This document shows, piece after piece, positions 36,665-47,960 of a stretch of DNA of 64,000 nt. The notes under the pieces are model-generated. The model was given only the letters and a program-made list of their open reading frames with translations. It did not search any database and was not told where the DNA came from. Position 1 is the first letter of the stretch. The number at the start of each line of letters is the position of its first letter. Origin of the DNA: Klebsiella pneumoniae (GTDB lineage: Bacteria > Pseudomonadota > Gammaproteobacteria > Pseudomonadales > Pseudohongiellaceae); NCBI GenBank assembly GCA_945869725.1, contig CAMBPO010000003.1:21083-85082 (forward strand). Direction: 5' to 3'. A program made the position numbers and the translations under genes.

Positions 36665-38191
36665 TCAGGGTTGTCCGGCCAACTGTTGAACGTCAAACAG
36701 CCCGTCAGAGCTTGCAGAGGGAATACGGTATTGATCAAGAATGGCGGCCTCGGATGAGACGGCCTGATCATGATTTACAACCATCTGGTATCCTGATTCA
36801 CCGCGGAAAACCACAAAATCTTCACCGTTGTCCCGCAGTTGTCTGCTGAACTGATAAAAATCCTCTACTGCAACACCATTGACTGAATCCACTATCCAGT
36901 TTCTGACATCGTGGTACCCAAGGTTGACATCAGCAGGCAATACTTGAAGTGCAACAACCATTTCACGTTTTTCAGGCGAGCTCCATTGGCTGCGGGCATG
37001 CAGCAGATTTACCGGTGCCGTCCGGGTCCAGTCCGGCCCCCAGCGTTTGATCAGGTTCATGTTGAGTGGCACAAACAAGATGCCACCGTAAATGTAGTAC
37101 TCCGGCAACGAGTCAAACTGCTCTCCCCTGACCAGGCTGTAACTGGCCTGTCTGCGCTGCGCAGTCAGTGTCAGATCAAGCACCTGACCTTGACGGGCGA
37201 TCTGCAAAGGAACTTCATCTCCGATCTGTTTCAGATCAATGGCATGTTTGTAGTTCGTTTGGAACGAGCGGCCGAGACTTATCGTGCTGTCGCCAGCAAC
37301 GTCATAACGATCGATACTCAATAGAACATCGTTCTCGCGCAAAATGCCATCGGCTGGCGAGTTCTCAAACACCTTGATGACCAGTACGCCGTTCTGATCC
37401 GGGCTCAATCCATAGGCCGCTTTGGCGGCGGGGCTTTCCAGATCCTGCGTGCGGAAACCAAGGTCAGGAAAGCCGTCATACTGACCATTTGATGCATCCG
37501 TCAACATATGCCGGACGATATCCGGCGGTACAAAATACCCCAGTGCTTCAGTACGACCGCCACCGCCAGACTGCATCACTACTCCAGCAATCTTGCCGTC
37601 CACAATGACCGGGCCGCCGCTATTGCCGGGGTTAATGGCCGCATCTATCTGACCTGCCAACAGGAATTCGCCGGAGTGGGCATAAACCTGTTGTTCAACC
37701 CGGGACAAAATGCCTTTGGTGATACTCAGTGTGCGACCACCCACCGGATAACCAAACACAAACACTTCGGTGTTAGGTTCCGGCAGATCACCAATTTCCA
37801 GCGCCGGGGTATCCTCAAAAAAGGACTCATCATCAACAACTATCAATGCCAGATCCGAGGCGTGCGATATAAATTCAACCCGGGCCTGATAACGTTCGGC
37901 ATCATTGTGTTTCTGCACCTGCACATAACTGGCGTCAGCAACAACATGTGCATTGGTCAGAATACGGCGATCGCTGATCACTGCCCCCGAGCCACTGCTC
38001 TGGCTCGGGTTCATCAGTCGCCAGGGCGTAAAATAGTCTGGCGCTGCAGAGGTGGTATAAATTTTTATGATGGAGCTTTCGATGTCCTTCAGGGATTCGT
38101 CCAACTGCGCGTGTGTGCCGCTGGCGAAAATCAGGCAAATACTTACTATGGCAAATGGCCGGAACCGCGTGGCAGCTCGTGCATTGATCAT
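36665..38191 (-). CDS. Exported trypsin-like serine protease with PDZ domains (Deg-like)
   Basis: Signal peptide ending near THAQ, then a chymotrypsin-fold protease: His in TNAHVV, Asp in SDLALIV and Ser in NPGNSGGPV, all intact. A PDZ domain follows (GVLVIKVFENSPADGILREND, about residues 260-340). The last 150 residues include a second PDZ-like stretch (VVALQVLPADVNLGY to VNGVAVEDF). The architecture and spacing resemble the Deg proteins with a divergent C-terminal PDZ rather than DegP/DegS. The 508-residue length is longer than DegP. AGGAG lies seven bases before the ATG. Substrate unknown. Confidence 0.85.
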   Translation of the reverse strand: MINARAATRFRPFAIVSICLIFASGTHAQLDESLKDIESSIIKIYTTSAAPDYFTPWRLMNPSQSSGSGAVISDRRILTNAHVVADASYVQVQKHNDAERYQARVEFISHASDLALIVVDDESFFEDTPALEIGDLPEPNTEVFVFGYPVGGRTLSITKGILSRVEQQVYAHSGEFLLAGQIDAAINPGNSGGPVIVDGKIAGVVMQSGGGGRTEALGYFVPPDIVRHMLTDASNGQYDGFPDLGFRTQDLESPAAKAAYGLSPDQNGVLVIKVFENSPADGILRENDVLLSIDRYDVAGDSTISLGRSFQTNYKHAIDLKQIGDEVPLQIARQGQVLDLTLTAQRRQASYSLVRGEQFDSLPEYYIYGGILFVPLNMNLIKRWGPDWTRTAPVNLLHARSQWSSPEKREMVVALQVLPADVNLGYHDVRNWIVDSVNGVAVEDFYQFSRQLRDNGEDFVVFRGESGYQMVVNHDQAVSSEAAILDQYRIPSASSDGLFDVQQLAGQP

Positions 38192-38305
38192 CTGAAATCT
38201 CCTGTTGTCAGTGTTTAGAGTTGTCTACTGAGCGATTGATGACCGAGTTAACCTGACAAATCGTCCTGCCGTCAATCAATCCTGTCAGCTAGCCGGCATA
38301 GATAT

Positions 38306-40372
<2,067 letters not shown>

Positions 40373-40386
40373 CGGGGTGATCCTTT

Positions 40387-40554
40387 TTAATTTGTTTCAA
40401 TCATTTCAAAGTCTTCTTTGCCCACACCGCATTCAGGACATGCCCAGTCGTCAGGAACATCTTCCCAGCGTGTTCCCGCAGCAATGCCGTCATCCGGCCA
40501 ACCCTCGGACTCGTCATAAATCAGTCCACAAACAATACACATCCACTTCTTCAC
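40387..40554 (-). CDS. Rubredoxin
   Basis: Fifty-five-residue iron protein with the two CxxC pairs CIVCG and CPECGVGK that bind one Fe, plus the conserved [11 protein letters not shown] segment. It moves single electrons, often to alkane hydroxylases or rubredoxin reductases, neither visible here. The start is GTG at 40554 with AGGAA eight bases upstream. The frame extends to 40623, but the additional N-terminus is not rubredoxin-like. Confidence 0.93.
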   Translation of the reverse strand: MKKWMCIVCGLIYDESEGWPDDGIAAGTRWEDVPDDWACPECGVGKEDFEMIETN

Positions 40555-40774
40555 GATACTGCTTCCTGTTAAACCACGCACCCTGACGTGGAAAGTCGAA
40601 CATAATTGCCTTGATATCGGCAAACCACGACAGATGATACGCGATTGATGTCTTGCCGGGCAAAAGGCGAAACAGTTCTCAGCGCACTATCGCGCGGATT
40701 GTCATGATAAACTCCCGCGCCTGTGTTCACTGCCCGCCATTGTTATTGAAGTACTACGTACGGGAAACGCATTA

Positions 40775-41362
40775 GTGTCAGAATTTCTAACTGCCATAGT
40801 CAGCATCGCCTTGGTCAATCATTTGGTACTGACTCAAATGTTAGGGTTGGATGCGTGGTTCGCAGGTGCGTACGGGTTGCGCCGCACTGGCCTCTTTGGG
40901 CTTTGTGTGGCGTTTCTGATGGTGTTCAGCGCCATGATCACCTATCTGTTGTTGGCACTGGCAACTCAGTTGTCGGCCCAAATGCCTACGCAATGGTTGG
41001 TTCTGCCATTAAACATGGTGTTGTCATCCCTGTTGCTTGTTCCACTGCGTTTGGTGCTAACACACCTTGCTCCGGCTGATCTTGCGGTTTTAACCCGCAG
41101 TTTTCCGGTGGCCGCATTAAACAGTGCTGTCATCGGGACCAGTCTGTTGGCGTTATGGCAGCTGGATAGCTTGGCTGCCGTTACAGCGTTTGCGGCCGTT
41201 AACGCAGTCGCGTTTGTGATGTTCCTGCTGATTTTTTCAGCGATTCAGCAACGCGTGAATACTGATGACGTTCCACTGCCTTTCAGGGGCACGCCTGTTT
41301 TGTTGGTCAGTGCGGGCATTATGTCGCTGGCAATCCTTGCTTTGGAAGGAATAGTGCCATGA
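40775..41362 (+). CDS. rnfA: RnfA/RsxA-like membrane subunit lacking the cluster cysteines
   Basis: Polytopic subunit (195 residues, six helices) in the RnfA position of an rnf operon. The ends match the family ([13 protein letters not shown] near residue 14-25 and [21 protein letters not shown] at the C-terminus). The canonical LGLCP motif reads LGLDA, putting Asp26 in place of Cys. The canonical TNCAV motif reads LNSAV, putting Ser117 in place of Cys. In known Rnf and Nqr complexes these two cysteines help bind an Fe-S cluster in the membrane. GTG start. The stop overlaps rnfB by four bases. Confidence 0.87.
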   Translation: MSEFLTAIVSIALVNHLVLTQMLGLDAWFAGAYGLRRTGLFGLCVAFLMVFSAMITYLLLALATQLSAQMPTQWLVLPLNMVLSSLLLVPLRLVLTHLAPADLAVLTRSFPVAALNSAVIGTSLLALWQLDSLAAVTAFAAVNAVAFVMFLLIFSAIQQRVNTDDVPLPFRGTPVLLVSAGIMSLAILALEGIVP

Positions 41363-41904
41363 TTAATATCCTAGGCGCCGTTCTGTTAACAGTAGCGCTG
41401 TTACTCGGTTTTCTCTGGTGCATGGTTCGATTACAAGGGGTCATTGCAGGCAGGAACACGCTGGCAGGCCCGGCGGTAGAGAGCATCAACAAAGTGCTGC
41501 CGCAAACACAATGTGGACAGTGTGGTTACGCGGGTTGTTTGCCCTACGCACAGGCTATCGCTGCAGGGGAAAACATCAATCGTTGCCCGCCAGGGGGAAC
41601 CCAGACTATCAGACGTCTGGCCAAACTTCTGGATCTGCCAGAGATGCCTCTGGATGTCTCTCACGGCTGGCATTTGCCAAAGCGCGTTGCGGTGATTCGT
41701 GAGACGGAGTGTATTGGTTGCACCAAATGCATTCAGGCTTGTCCGGTTGATGCGATTGTTGGCGCACCCAAATTAATGCATACCGTCATTACGGCTGATT
41801 GCACAGGGTGTGATCTGTGTGTAGATCCCTGCCCTGTTGACTGCATCGACATGTTGCCTCTGGCTGTGCAGGGTCTGTCCACCATCAGAGTGGTGAACGC
41901 ATGA
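41359..41904 (+). CDS. rnfB: RnfB/RsxB electron-transfer subunit
   Basis: N-terminal membrane helix (about residues 5-25), then a [4Fe-4S] motif [16 protein letters not shown] with a distal Cys in NRCPPGG. A two-cluster ferredoxin domain follows: [16 protein letters not shown] and [18 protein letters not shown]. All visible cluster ligands are present, in contrast with RnfA and RnfE. The length of 181 is normal. Family role: passes electrons to or from ferredoxin, or to SoxR in the Rsx version. Confidence 0.95.
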   Translation: MINILGAVLLTVALLLGFLWCMVRLQGVIAGRNTLAGPAVESINKVLPQTQCGQCGYAGCLPYAQAIAAGENINRCPPGGTQTIRRLAKLLDLPEMPLDVSHGWHLPKRVAVIRETECIGCTKCIQACPVDAIVGAPKLMHTVITADCTGCDLCVDPCPVDCIDMLPLAVQGLSTIRVVNA

Positions 41905-43691
41905 GCCGTATAAGCCGCAGTTTATTGATTAAAAAAGTCATCAAGCCTTTTTTGTTTCGACTTGCTGGAAAACCAGGCTGGTTATCGCCGATTCATGCGT
42001 TGCCGGGTGGTATTTTTCCTGCACCAAATAAGCAGGTATCGTTACAGCAAAAAATTGTTGGCATGCCGTCAGCCCAGCTGGCAATGCCTTCTCAACTGAT
42101 TTTGCCATTGAAGCAGCATCAGGGGGATGACGCTGTCCCTGTTGTCAGGCCGGGCCAGTATGTTTACAAACGTCAGTTGATTGCAGCAGCCTCTGGGCAC
42201 GGCAGTGTTAATTTGCACGCGCCTACCTCGGGATTGATCACTGCTATCGATCATCAACTGGCCGCTGTGAACACAAGGCCGCAGCCAGGCCGTCCCTGGC
42301 AGCAAAGCATTGACCCCAGGCAAACTGCCATAGTGATTAAAACCGATGGAAACGATCTTACTGATCCGGAGTTGCCGTTACCGCCACTATCGATAACTCC
42401 GTGGCAACAGAGGCCCACAGATCAGTTGCGACAGGCGGTGTTTGACGCCGGTATTTGTGGTCTGGGCGGCGCGGGCTTTCCAACGGCCGTGAAGCTGAGC
42501 GCATCCTCAATAAAGACGCTGATCATTAACGGTGCTGAGTGCGAGCCTTACATAACAGCGGACGAAGCGTTGATGCGGGAATACGCCGATGAGATTGTTG
42601 AGGGATCGCAGATCATTCAGACGATTATCGGCGCGCAAGACTGTGTGATTGGTATTGAAGAGAATAAGCACGAGGCAATCAAAGCCATACAATCAGCTAT
42701 TGCTGGACTGGAGGCGGCCAATCCTGTCAGTGGATTGTCTGTTGTTAAACTGGTACTCGTTCCTGCGATTTATCCGTCCGGGGGCGAAAAGCAGTTAATC
42801 CGCATCGTTACCGGCATACAACCGATGTCTGGTCAGCGCCCAAGTGATGTTGGTGTGTTGTGCCACAGCGTAGCCACCGCCAGAGCGGTATTCAAGGCAA
42901 TCACCGATGGCGAGCCCTTGATATCACGTGTCACCACTGTCACCGGCAGCGCGCTTCGCAACCCTGTTAATGTTGAGGTGTTGATTGGCACTCCCGTATC
43001 TCACCTATTGCAGTTTGCCGGTTTTGATTCCTCAGCGCTGGAGCGGCTGTTAGTAGGCGGCCCTTTGATGGGGTATGCGGTGGATGATCTTGAGACCCCA
43101 GTGCTAAAAACCAGCAATTGTCTGTTAGCGGCCAGTCAGCAGGATATTCAAAGCGTTGAGGCCAGCAGCATCCCGCACCGCGACTGCATCCGGTGTGATT
43201 TTTGCGCGCCCGTGTGTCCGGTGAAGTTACAACCTCAGACACTGTATTTTTCATCCAGGCATCAGCGACATGACAGCGCTGTTAAGAATGGGATATTGGA
43301 TTGTATCGAGTGCGGTGCTTGCGCAGCAGTGTGTCCTAGTCATATACCGCTGGTTGCCTACTACCGCGACGAAAAAGCGTTGATTCATGAGGAAGCGGAC
43401 TGCGGCGAATCGTCCAGATGGCAAGCTTTATTCGAGAAACACCAGCAACGTCAGGCTGACAATGTTGTTGCAGTGCAGCAACGCAAACTTGAAAAACTTC
43501 AGCACAAACTGGTGTCAATTGCCGAAGGAGAAAACCCCGACAAAGAACCTGTGGTGGAATCTGGCAGCCCGGTTAGCCATAAATCTGCTGAGCAGATTAA
43601 ACGTGAAATCGAAGCGGCTGTGGCCAGAACACGCGCCCGCAAAGCAGAGTTGCTGAGTAAAGCTGACGCAAACAAGGATGGTGGCCAGTGA
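41901..43691 (+). CDS. rnfC: RnfC/RsxC NADH-binding subunit
   Basis: Peripheral subunit of 596 residues. The N-terminal biotin-like fold includes [10 protein letters not shown]. The flavin/NADH core includes [14 protein letters not shown] and the [15 protein letters not shown] segment. Two [4Fe-4S] motifs follow: [12 protein letters not shown] and [16 protein letters not shown]. The last 100 residues are charged and probably coiled, ending [11 protein letters not shown]. Everything needed for NADH oxidation appears intact. It overlaps rnfB and rnfD by four bases. Confidence 0.95.
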   Translation: MSRISRSLLIKKVIKPFLFRLAGKPGWLSPIHALPGGIFPAPNKQVSLQQKIVGMPSAQLAMPSQLILPLKQHQGDDAVPVVRPGQYVYKRQLIAAASGHGSVNLHAPTSGLITAIDHQLAAVNTRPQPGRPWQQSIDPRQTAIVIKTDGNDLTDPELPLPPLSITPWQQRPTDQLRQAVFDAGICGLGGAGFPTAVKLSASSIKTLIINGAECEPYITADEALMREYADEIVEGSQIIQTIIGAQDCVIGIEENKHEAIKAIQSAIAGLEAANPVSGLSVVKLVLVPAIYPSGGEKQLIRIVTGIQPMSGQRPSDVGVLCHSVATARAVFKAITDGEPLISRVTTVTGSALRNPVNVEVLIGTPVSHLLQFAGFDSSALERLLVGGPLMGYAVDDLETPVLKTSNCLLAASQQDIQSVEASSIPHRDCIRCDFCAPVCPVKLQPQTLYFSSRHQRHDSAVKNGILDCIECGACAAVCPSHIPLVAYYRDEKALIHEEADCGESSRWQALFEKHQQRQADNVVAVQQRKLEKLQHKLVSIAEGENPDKEPVVESGSPVSHKSAEQIKREIEAAVARTRARKAELLSKADANKDGGQ

Positions 43692-44785
43692 CCCACAACC
43701 AGCATCGCATCAGCAGTCCCTATATAAAACCCGCGAGCACGGTGTCTGGCGTGATGGCGACAGTCTTGTTGGCACTGATCCCCGCCGCGATTTGTTACAC
43801 GTGGTTTTTTGGTATTGGTTTTCTGATCAATCTGGCAATTACCTCTGTTTGTGGCCTGCTGATTGAAGCCTTGGTGATGCGCGCCAGAGGCCGGCCGGTG
43901 TTTTTTTATATCGGTGATCTGAGCATGCTGGTCACTGCGGTGTTGCTGAGTTTTGCCTTACCGCCTGGCTCACCCTGGTGGCTTGCAGCGAGTGGTATTT
44001 TTATCGCAGGCGTTTTTGGGAAACATGTGTTTGGCGGTTTAGGTCACAATGTTTTTAATCCCGCCGCATTGGCATATGTGAGTTTGTTGGTGATGTTTCC
44101 TCTGCATATGACGGGTTGGTATTTGCCAGGCTCTGGCAGTTATGCTGAGGCGCTTATTGATCCGCTGAGCGCTTTTGGCATCTATACCAGCCTGCAACTG
44201 AGCTTTCCTTTTCTGCGCGAGATGGCACTGACACCCTTTGCGGTAGTACCTGATGGATTTGCAACCGCGACACCCCTGATCGAATACAAGTTCGCCGCAC
44301 CCGCACGCATCCTGATGGCGGAGGACGAAGGGTTTTCCATATGGGATCGTCAGGCTCGCACCGGCTGGGAAATGCTGGCGCTGAGTTTTGCTGCAGGAGG
44401 CCTGATACTGTTGTGGCAAAGAGTCATCAGCTGGCACATACCCGTGACGGTGATTGGCACGGTTCTGTTGCTGTCGAGCTTGTTTTATCAGCCCGGACAA
44501 GAAGCCATTGTTGGTTCGCCATGGTTACATTTGTTCAGTACATCCACGATGATCGGCGCCTTTTTTATCGCCACCGATCCAGCCAGCTCGCCCTCCAGTG
44601 CAGCGGGCAAACTGATCTATGGTGTGCTGATCGGCACGGTTATGTACAGCATCAGAATATGGGGAAGTTATCTGGACTCAGTAGCCCTTTCCATATTGCT
44701 GGTGAATATGTGTAGTCCATTGATTGACGAGTGGACTGTTCGTACACACTTGGGGCAGTTGCGCGTCAGGAAAAAATCACCATGA
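43688..44785 (+). CDS. rnfD: RnfD/RsxD membrane subunit with altered flavinylation motif
   Basis: Polytopic membrane protein of 365 residues (SPYIKPASTVSGVMATVLLAL near the start, GGLGHNVFNPAALAYVSLLV in the middle, ATDPASSPSSAAGKLIYG late), clearly RnfD. The site where ApbE usually attaches FMN, D-x-x-(S/T)-G-A-T, reads DGFATAT at 189-195. The acceptor Thr195 is present but the Ser/Thr and Gly before it are replaced. GTG start. The stop TGA overlaps rnfE. In the canonical order rnfG should follow, but it does not. Confidence 0.9.
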   Translation: MTHNQHRISSPYIKPASTVSGVMATVLLALIPAAICYTWFFGIGFLINLAITSVCGLLIEALVMRARGRPVFFYIGDLSMLVTAVLLSFALPPGSPWWLAASGIFIAGVFGKHVFGGLGHNVFNPAALAYVSLLVMFPLHMTGWYLPGSGSYAEALIDPLSAFGIYTSLQLSFPFLREMALTPFAVVPDGFATATPLIEYKFAAPARILMAEDEGFSIWDRQARTGWEMLALSFAAGGLILLWQRVISWHIPVTVIGTVLLLSSLFYQPGQEAIVGSPWLHLFSTSTMIGAFFIATDPASSPSSAAGKLIYGVLIGTVMYSIRIWGSYLDSVALSILLVNMCSPLIDEWTVRTHLGQLRVRKKSP

Positions 44786-45492
44786 AACCGCTAACACATT
44801 TGTTTGACAGCAACGGCAGTGTTTCTTCGCTGGTGGTGTTATCGCTGGCATCATTGATTGCCGCAAGCAGTAGCAGCGGTCTGGCCTTGTTGATAGGCTT
44901 GAGCAGCTGGGCAGTGCTATTGATTTGCACGGCAGTGTTGTGTCTGCTGGCGCCTGTGCTGCGAAAAGAGCCTCTGTTGTTGGATGCCGGATCAGCCTTT
45001 ACGCTGAGTATTGTGGCGGCTTTGCTGGCCACTGTTGTGACAATACTGAGTGTGACTCTGCAGTTGTTGCGCTACGAAGCCACCGTGTTTGCAGGGTTAT
45101 GGTTGCCGTTGATCGCTTCGAATGCGTTGATTTATATGCACCTGCTGGGCACCTGGGAGCGGGCTAATATAACAGCCATAAAAGTTGCTCTGTCTCGAGG
45201 CGCCTTGTTTTGCTTTGTCCTGTTGGGGTTGGCGGTGATGCGCGAATTGCTGGGTACCGGCGTGGTACTGAGTAATCTGCATCTGTTAAATCCGGCATGG
45301 TCAGAGGAAGGTATTGTCATTATCAGCGACTATCCGCGTCTGAAACTGTTTGCTATGTCCAGCGGAGGTCTACTGGTGACCGCAATAATGCTCGCCTTGA
45401 TTAACTGGATTAAAAGTCAGCAGGCACCTGTATCTGATCGGCGTACCCCCGCAGAGGACAAACGCGTGAGGGTAACCGGGAGAATCCGATGA
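44782..45492 (+). CDS. rnfE: RnfE/RsxE-like membrane subunit lacking the cluster cysteines
   Basis: Polytopic protein of 236 residues in the rnfE position before nth. It is the most diverged subunit. The family line LGLCPLLAVS reads LSLASLIAAS (Ala23 for Cys). The PLIVTNCAI line reads PLIASNALI (Ala115 for Cys). Recognisable remains include WLPLIASN, the VALSRGALFCFVLLGLAVMRELLG stretch (split across helices) and a GTGVV turn. The start is the ATG at 44782, overlapping the rnfD stop. Its own stop overlaps nth. Confidence 0.8.
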   Translation: MKPLTHLFDSNGSVSSLVVLSLASLIAASSSSGLALLIGLSSWAVLLICTAVLCLLAPVLRKEPLLLDAGSAFTLSIVAALLATVVTILSVTLQLLRYEATVFAGLWLPLIASNALIYMHLLGTWERANITAIKVALSRGALFCFVLLGLAVMRELLGTGVVLSNLHLLNPAWSEEGIVIISDYPRLKLFAMSSGGLLVTAIMLALINWIKSQQAPVSDRRTPAEDKRVRVTGRIR

Positions 45493-46124
45493 ATCGTGAA
45501 AAACGCACAGCCATCTTCACCCGGTTACGCGCTGAAAATCCTGACCCAACAACGGAGCTCGAGTTCAAGACTACGTTTGAGTTATTGATTGCTGTTGTTT
45601 TGTCTGCCCAGGCAACCGATGTCAGCGTAAATAAAGCGACCCGAGTGCTCTATAAGCAGGCGAACACCCCCGAGGCGATACTTGCCTTGGGTGTTGATGG
45701 TTTAAAGCCATTTATCAAGACAATCGGGTTGTTTAACACCAAAGCTGAAAATGTCATCAAGACCTGCAAAGCCTTGGTCGACAATCATGAGTCGATTGTG
45801 CCGGCTACCAGAGAAGCCCTGGAAGCCTTGCCTGGTGTTGGAAGAAAGACCGCAAACGTTGTACTGAATACTGCGTTCAGGCAACCGGCGATGGCGGTTG
45901 ATACCCATATCTTCCGCGTCTCAAACCGCACTGGTATTGCACCCGGTAAGAATGTGCTAGACGTCGAAAAGCGGTTGCTGAGGCTGGTACCGTCTGAGTT
46001 TCTGCTGGACGCTCACCATTGGCTGATATTACATGGCCGTTATGTTTGTACCGCCAGAAAGCCTCGTTGTGGCGCGTGTACAATTTATGATTTATGTGAC
46101 TTCAAGCAGAAAACTGAGGAGTAG
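45489..46124 (+). CDS. nth: Endonuclease III
   Basis: DNA glycosylase/AP lyase for oxidised pyrimidines. The helix-hairpin-helix LPGVGRKTANVVL carries the catalytic Lys. The catalytic Asp is in AVDTHIFRV. The C-terminal [4Fe-4S] cluster has the spacing C-x6-C-x2-C-x5-C (CTARKPRCGACTIYDLC). The length is 211 residues. It overlaps rnfE (ATGA), so it belongs to the rnf transcript, as in E. coli and Pseudomonas. Confidence 0.97.
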   Translation: MNREKRTAIFTRLRAENPDPTTELEFKTTFELLIAVVLSAQATDVSVNKATRVLYKQANTPEAILALGVDGLKPFIKTIGLFNTKAENVIKTCKALVDNHESIVPATREALEALPGVGRKTANVVLNTAFRQPAMAVDTHIFRVSNRTGIAPGKNVLDVEKRLLRLVPSEFLLDAHHWLILHGRYVCTARKPRCGACTIYDLCDFKQKTEE

Positions 46125-46128
46125 TCTG

Positions 46129-46968
46129 ATGCGCGTCAGCGTTATAGTGTCCACCTACAACTCCCCTGCCTGGCTGGAGAAAGTACTGATCGGGTATATG
46201 TGCCAATCGACACAGGACTTTGAAATGATCATTGCGGATGATGGGTCCCGCGAAGAAACCGCCCGGTTGATCAGTGACATGCAACAGCGAGCAGCGTTTC
46301 CGATAAAGCATGTCTGGCAACGCGATGATGGGTTTCGTAAATGCCGGATTCTGAACAAGGCAATTCTGCATGCCGCGACGCCCTACATTGTTTTTACGGA
46401 TGGCGACTGCATACCCAGAACCGATTTTGTCGCGACTCATGTCAATCGCGCCGAACCTGGTTTTTATTTGTCAGGCAGCTATTTCAAATTGCCGATGAGC
46501 ACCAGTAAAGCCATTACTGAGGATGATATAAAAAGCGGACGCTGCTTTGATAAACGCTGGTTATATGCGCACGGCTTGCCCCGTTCACGCAAAACCATGA
46601 AGATTTCAGCCAGTCTATTCTGGGCCCCCGTGTTGAATAAAATCACACCGACCCGCTGTAATCTGAAAGGATCCAATGCGTCAGCCTGGCGTGCGGATAT
46701 TATGCGAGTCAATGGGTTTGATGAACGTATGCCCTGGGGCGGTGAGGATCGTGAATTTGGCGTGCGTTTGATCAATTCAGGCATCAAGCCACGTCATGTT
46801 CGTTATGATGCGATTTGTATTCATCTGGATCATGCCCGCGGATATGTGGATCCAGAGCGGGTCAAGGCCAACAAAGCGTTACGGCAGCTGAATGAAAAAA
46901 ATCGGGTAACTCAGACGCAGCACGGTATCAGCCAGTTAGTCGATAGCGGCTATCTTGCGCAGCTTTAG
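46129..46968 (+). CDS. Family 2 glycosyltransferase
   Basis: GT-A fold enzyme with VSVIVSTYNSPAWLEKVL at the start, ADDGS and the metal-binding DGDCIPR, then a C-terminal galactosyltransferase-like segment (LKGSNASAWRADIMRVNGFDE and PWGGEDREFGVRL). The start is the ATG at 46129 with GAGGAG upstream, four bases after nth (279 residues). The frame extends into nth without meaning. The role is probably in cell-surface glycan or lipopolysaccharide; acceptor and sugar are unknown. Its 3' end overlaps the next, opposite gene by 33 bases. Confidence 0.88.
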   Translation: MRVSVIVSTYNSPAWLEKVLIGYMCQSTQDFEMIIADDGSREETARLISDMQQRAAFPIKHVWQRDDGFRKCRILNKAILHAATPYIVFTDGDCIPRTDFVATHVNRAEPGFYLSGSYFKLPMSTSKAITEDDIKSGRCFDKRWLYAHGLPRSRKTMKISASLFWAPVLNKITPTRCNLKGSNASAWRADIMRVNGFDERMPWGGEDREFGVRLINSGIKPRHVRYDAICIHLDHARGYVDPERVKANKALRQLNEKNRVTQTQHGISQLVDSGYLAQL

Positions 46969-47859
46969 TTCCAGACTGTTCAACCACTTCAGCCATCGAC
47001 TACCCTGCAGCGGATGATAAACCCAAGGGGTTTTTACATTCAGCCGGCCGGCTACGTCTTCGCAAATGTTCAGGTAAATTTCCGCGTAAGGCTGCTCATC
47101 CTTTGAGCGCGACAGGAAGTCCTGTTCGGCTTGGCCCTGCAGTATCTGAAGAGGGTACAAACCACAATGATGCTTTTTCTCGCCAAGACGCAATGCCAGT
47201 GTGCGTCGCTTCCCGCGCCAGGTCGGTGCTGCCGGCAGCCAAGCCACAAAAGGGTTTTGCCAATAAGCCATCGGCTTGAACAAGTGTTTGGCCTGTTGTT
47301 CGTTCAGTGACTCGCGGCCGCCAAATTGCCATTTACCGGTCCTGAGCCTGCCCACGCTCGCAATAAAAATGTCGGAATACCAGGAACCTACGCTGCTGCC
47401 CGGCCGTATGTTGTAGTAAACCTGCTCCGGTTCATGATAATCAATGTTATTGCGACGGCGCTCGCTACCTTTCATAAACGCATGGTGCACAAAACCTCGT
47501 TGTTCGCTCGCTGCGAACCACAGTTCGAGCGCACTGGCCTCAGCGGTGGTGACAGTGCGTATCAGTTGCATATCATCCTGGACGGTACAGATCAGATCCT
47601 CATCGCTGAGTGTGTCCAGCGCCAATTGCAGATTCCCGTATAGCCCGCCATGTTTGCTGTGAGACTTGCCGTCGGAATGGGGTGGTTGTATCACTCTGTA
47701 ATGATTTTTTGCCTCGGCTAACAGGTTGATGGTACCTGTATCGGTACTATTGTCATCGATGATCAGCACTGGAAAATCAGGTGCACAGCGCTTGAGGCTG
47801 GCAAGGCAATTCGCCAGAAAATCGCCACGATTAAAAGAGAAGACTACAAAATGCAGCAT
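46936..47859 (-). CDS. Family 2-like glycosyltransferase
   Basis: GT-A type protein with LHFVVFSFNRGDFLANCLASL, IIDDNSTDTG and the DxD-type VQDDMQL. The remaining 200 residues are basic and Trp-rich with no further motif I can name. I use the ATG at 47859 (307 residues), because the frame upstream to 47922 runs into the argG terminator hairpin. It is convergent with the glycosyltransferase at 46129, and the two may act on the same glycan. The function is inferred only from the fold motifs. Confidence 0.75.
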   Translation of the reverse strand: MLHFVVFSFNRGDFLANCLASLKRCAPDFPVLIIDDNSTDTGTINLLAEAKNHYRVIQPPHSDGKSHSKHGGLYGNLQLALDTLSDEDLICTVQDDMQLIRTVTTAEASALELWFAASEQRGFVHHAFMKGSERRRNNIDYHEPEQVYYNIRPGSSVGSWYSDIFIASVGRLRTGKWQFGGRESLNEQQAKHLFKPMAYWQNPFVAWLPAAPTWRGKRRTLALRLGEKKHHCGLYPLQILQGQAEQDFLSRSKDEQPYAEIYLNICEDVAGRLNVKTPWVYHPLQGSRWLKWLNSLELKLRKIAAID

Positions 47860-47912
47860 CGCATCAGTCACTGCGCAGATTAGCGCCGGTTGGGTAGAGA
47901 TAACAAATGTGT

Positions 47913-47943
47913 GGGCCATCACTGATTGTCTCAGCGATGGCCC
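47913..47943 (-). terminator. Hairpin downstream of argG
   Basis: The arms GGGCCATCACTGA (47913 side) and TCAGCGATGGCCC (47943 side) pair over thirteen positions with one mismatch, leaving a five-base loop. On the minus strand it lies 17 bases past the argG stop. The following sequence, ACACATTTG, is not a strong T-run, so termination may be partial. Confidence 0.6.
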
Positions 47944-47960
47944 GGGTCAAAAATGCTGGC

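Noticed and set aside
37508..38218. 236-codon open frame on the plus strand opposite the Deg-like protease
   Set aside because: Antisense shadow of a clear gene, with no protein family features.
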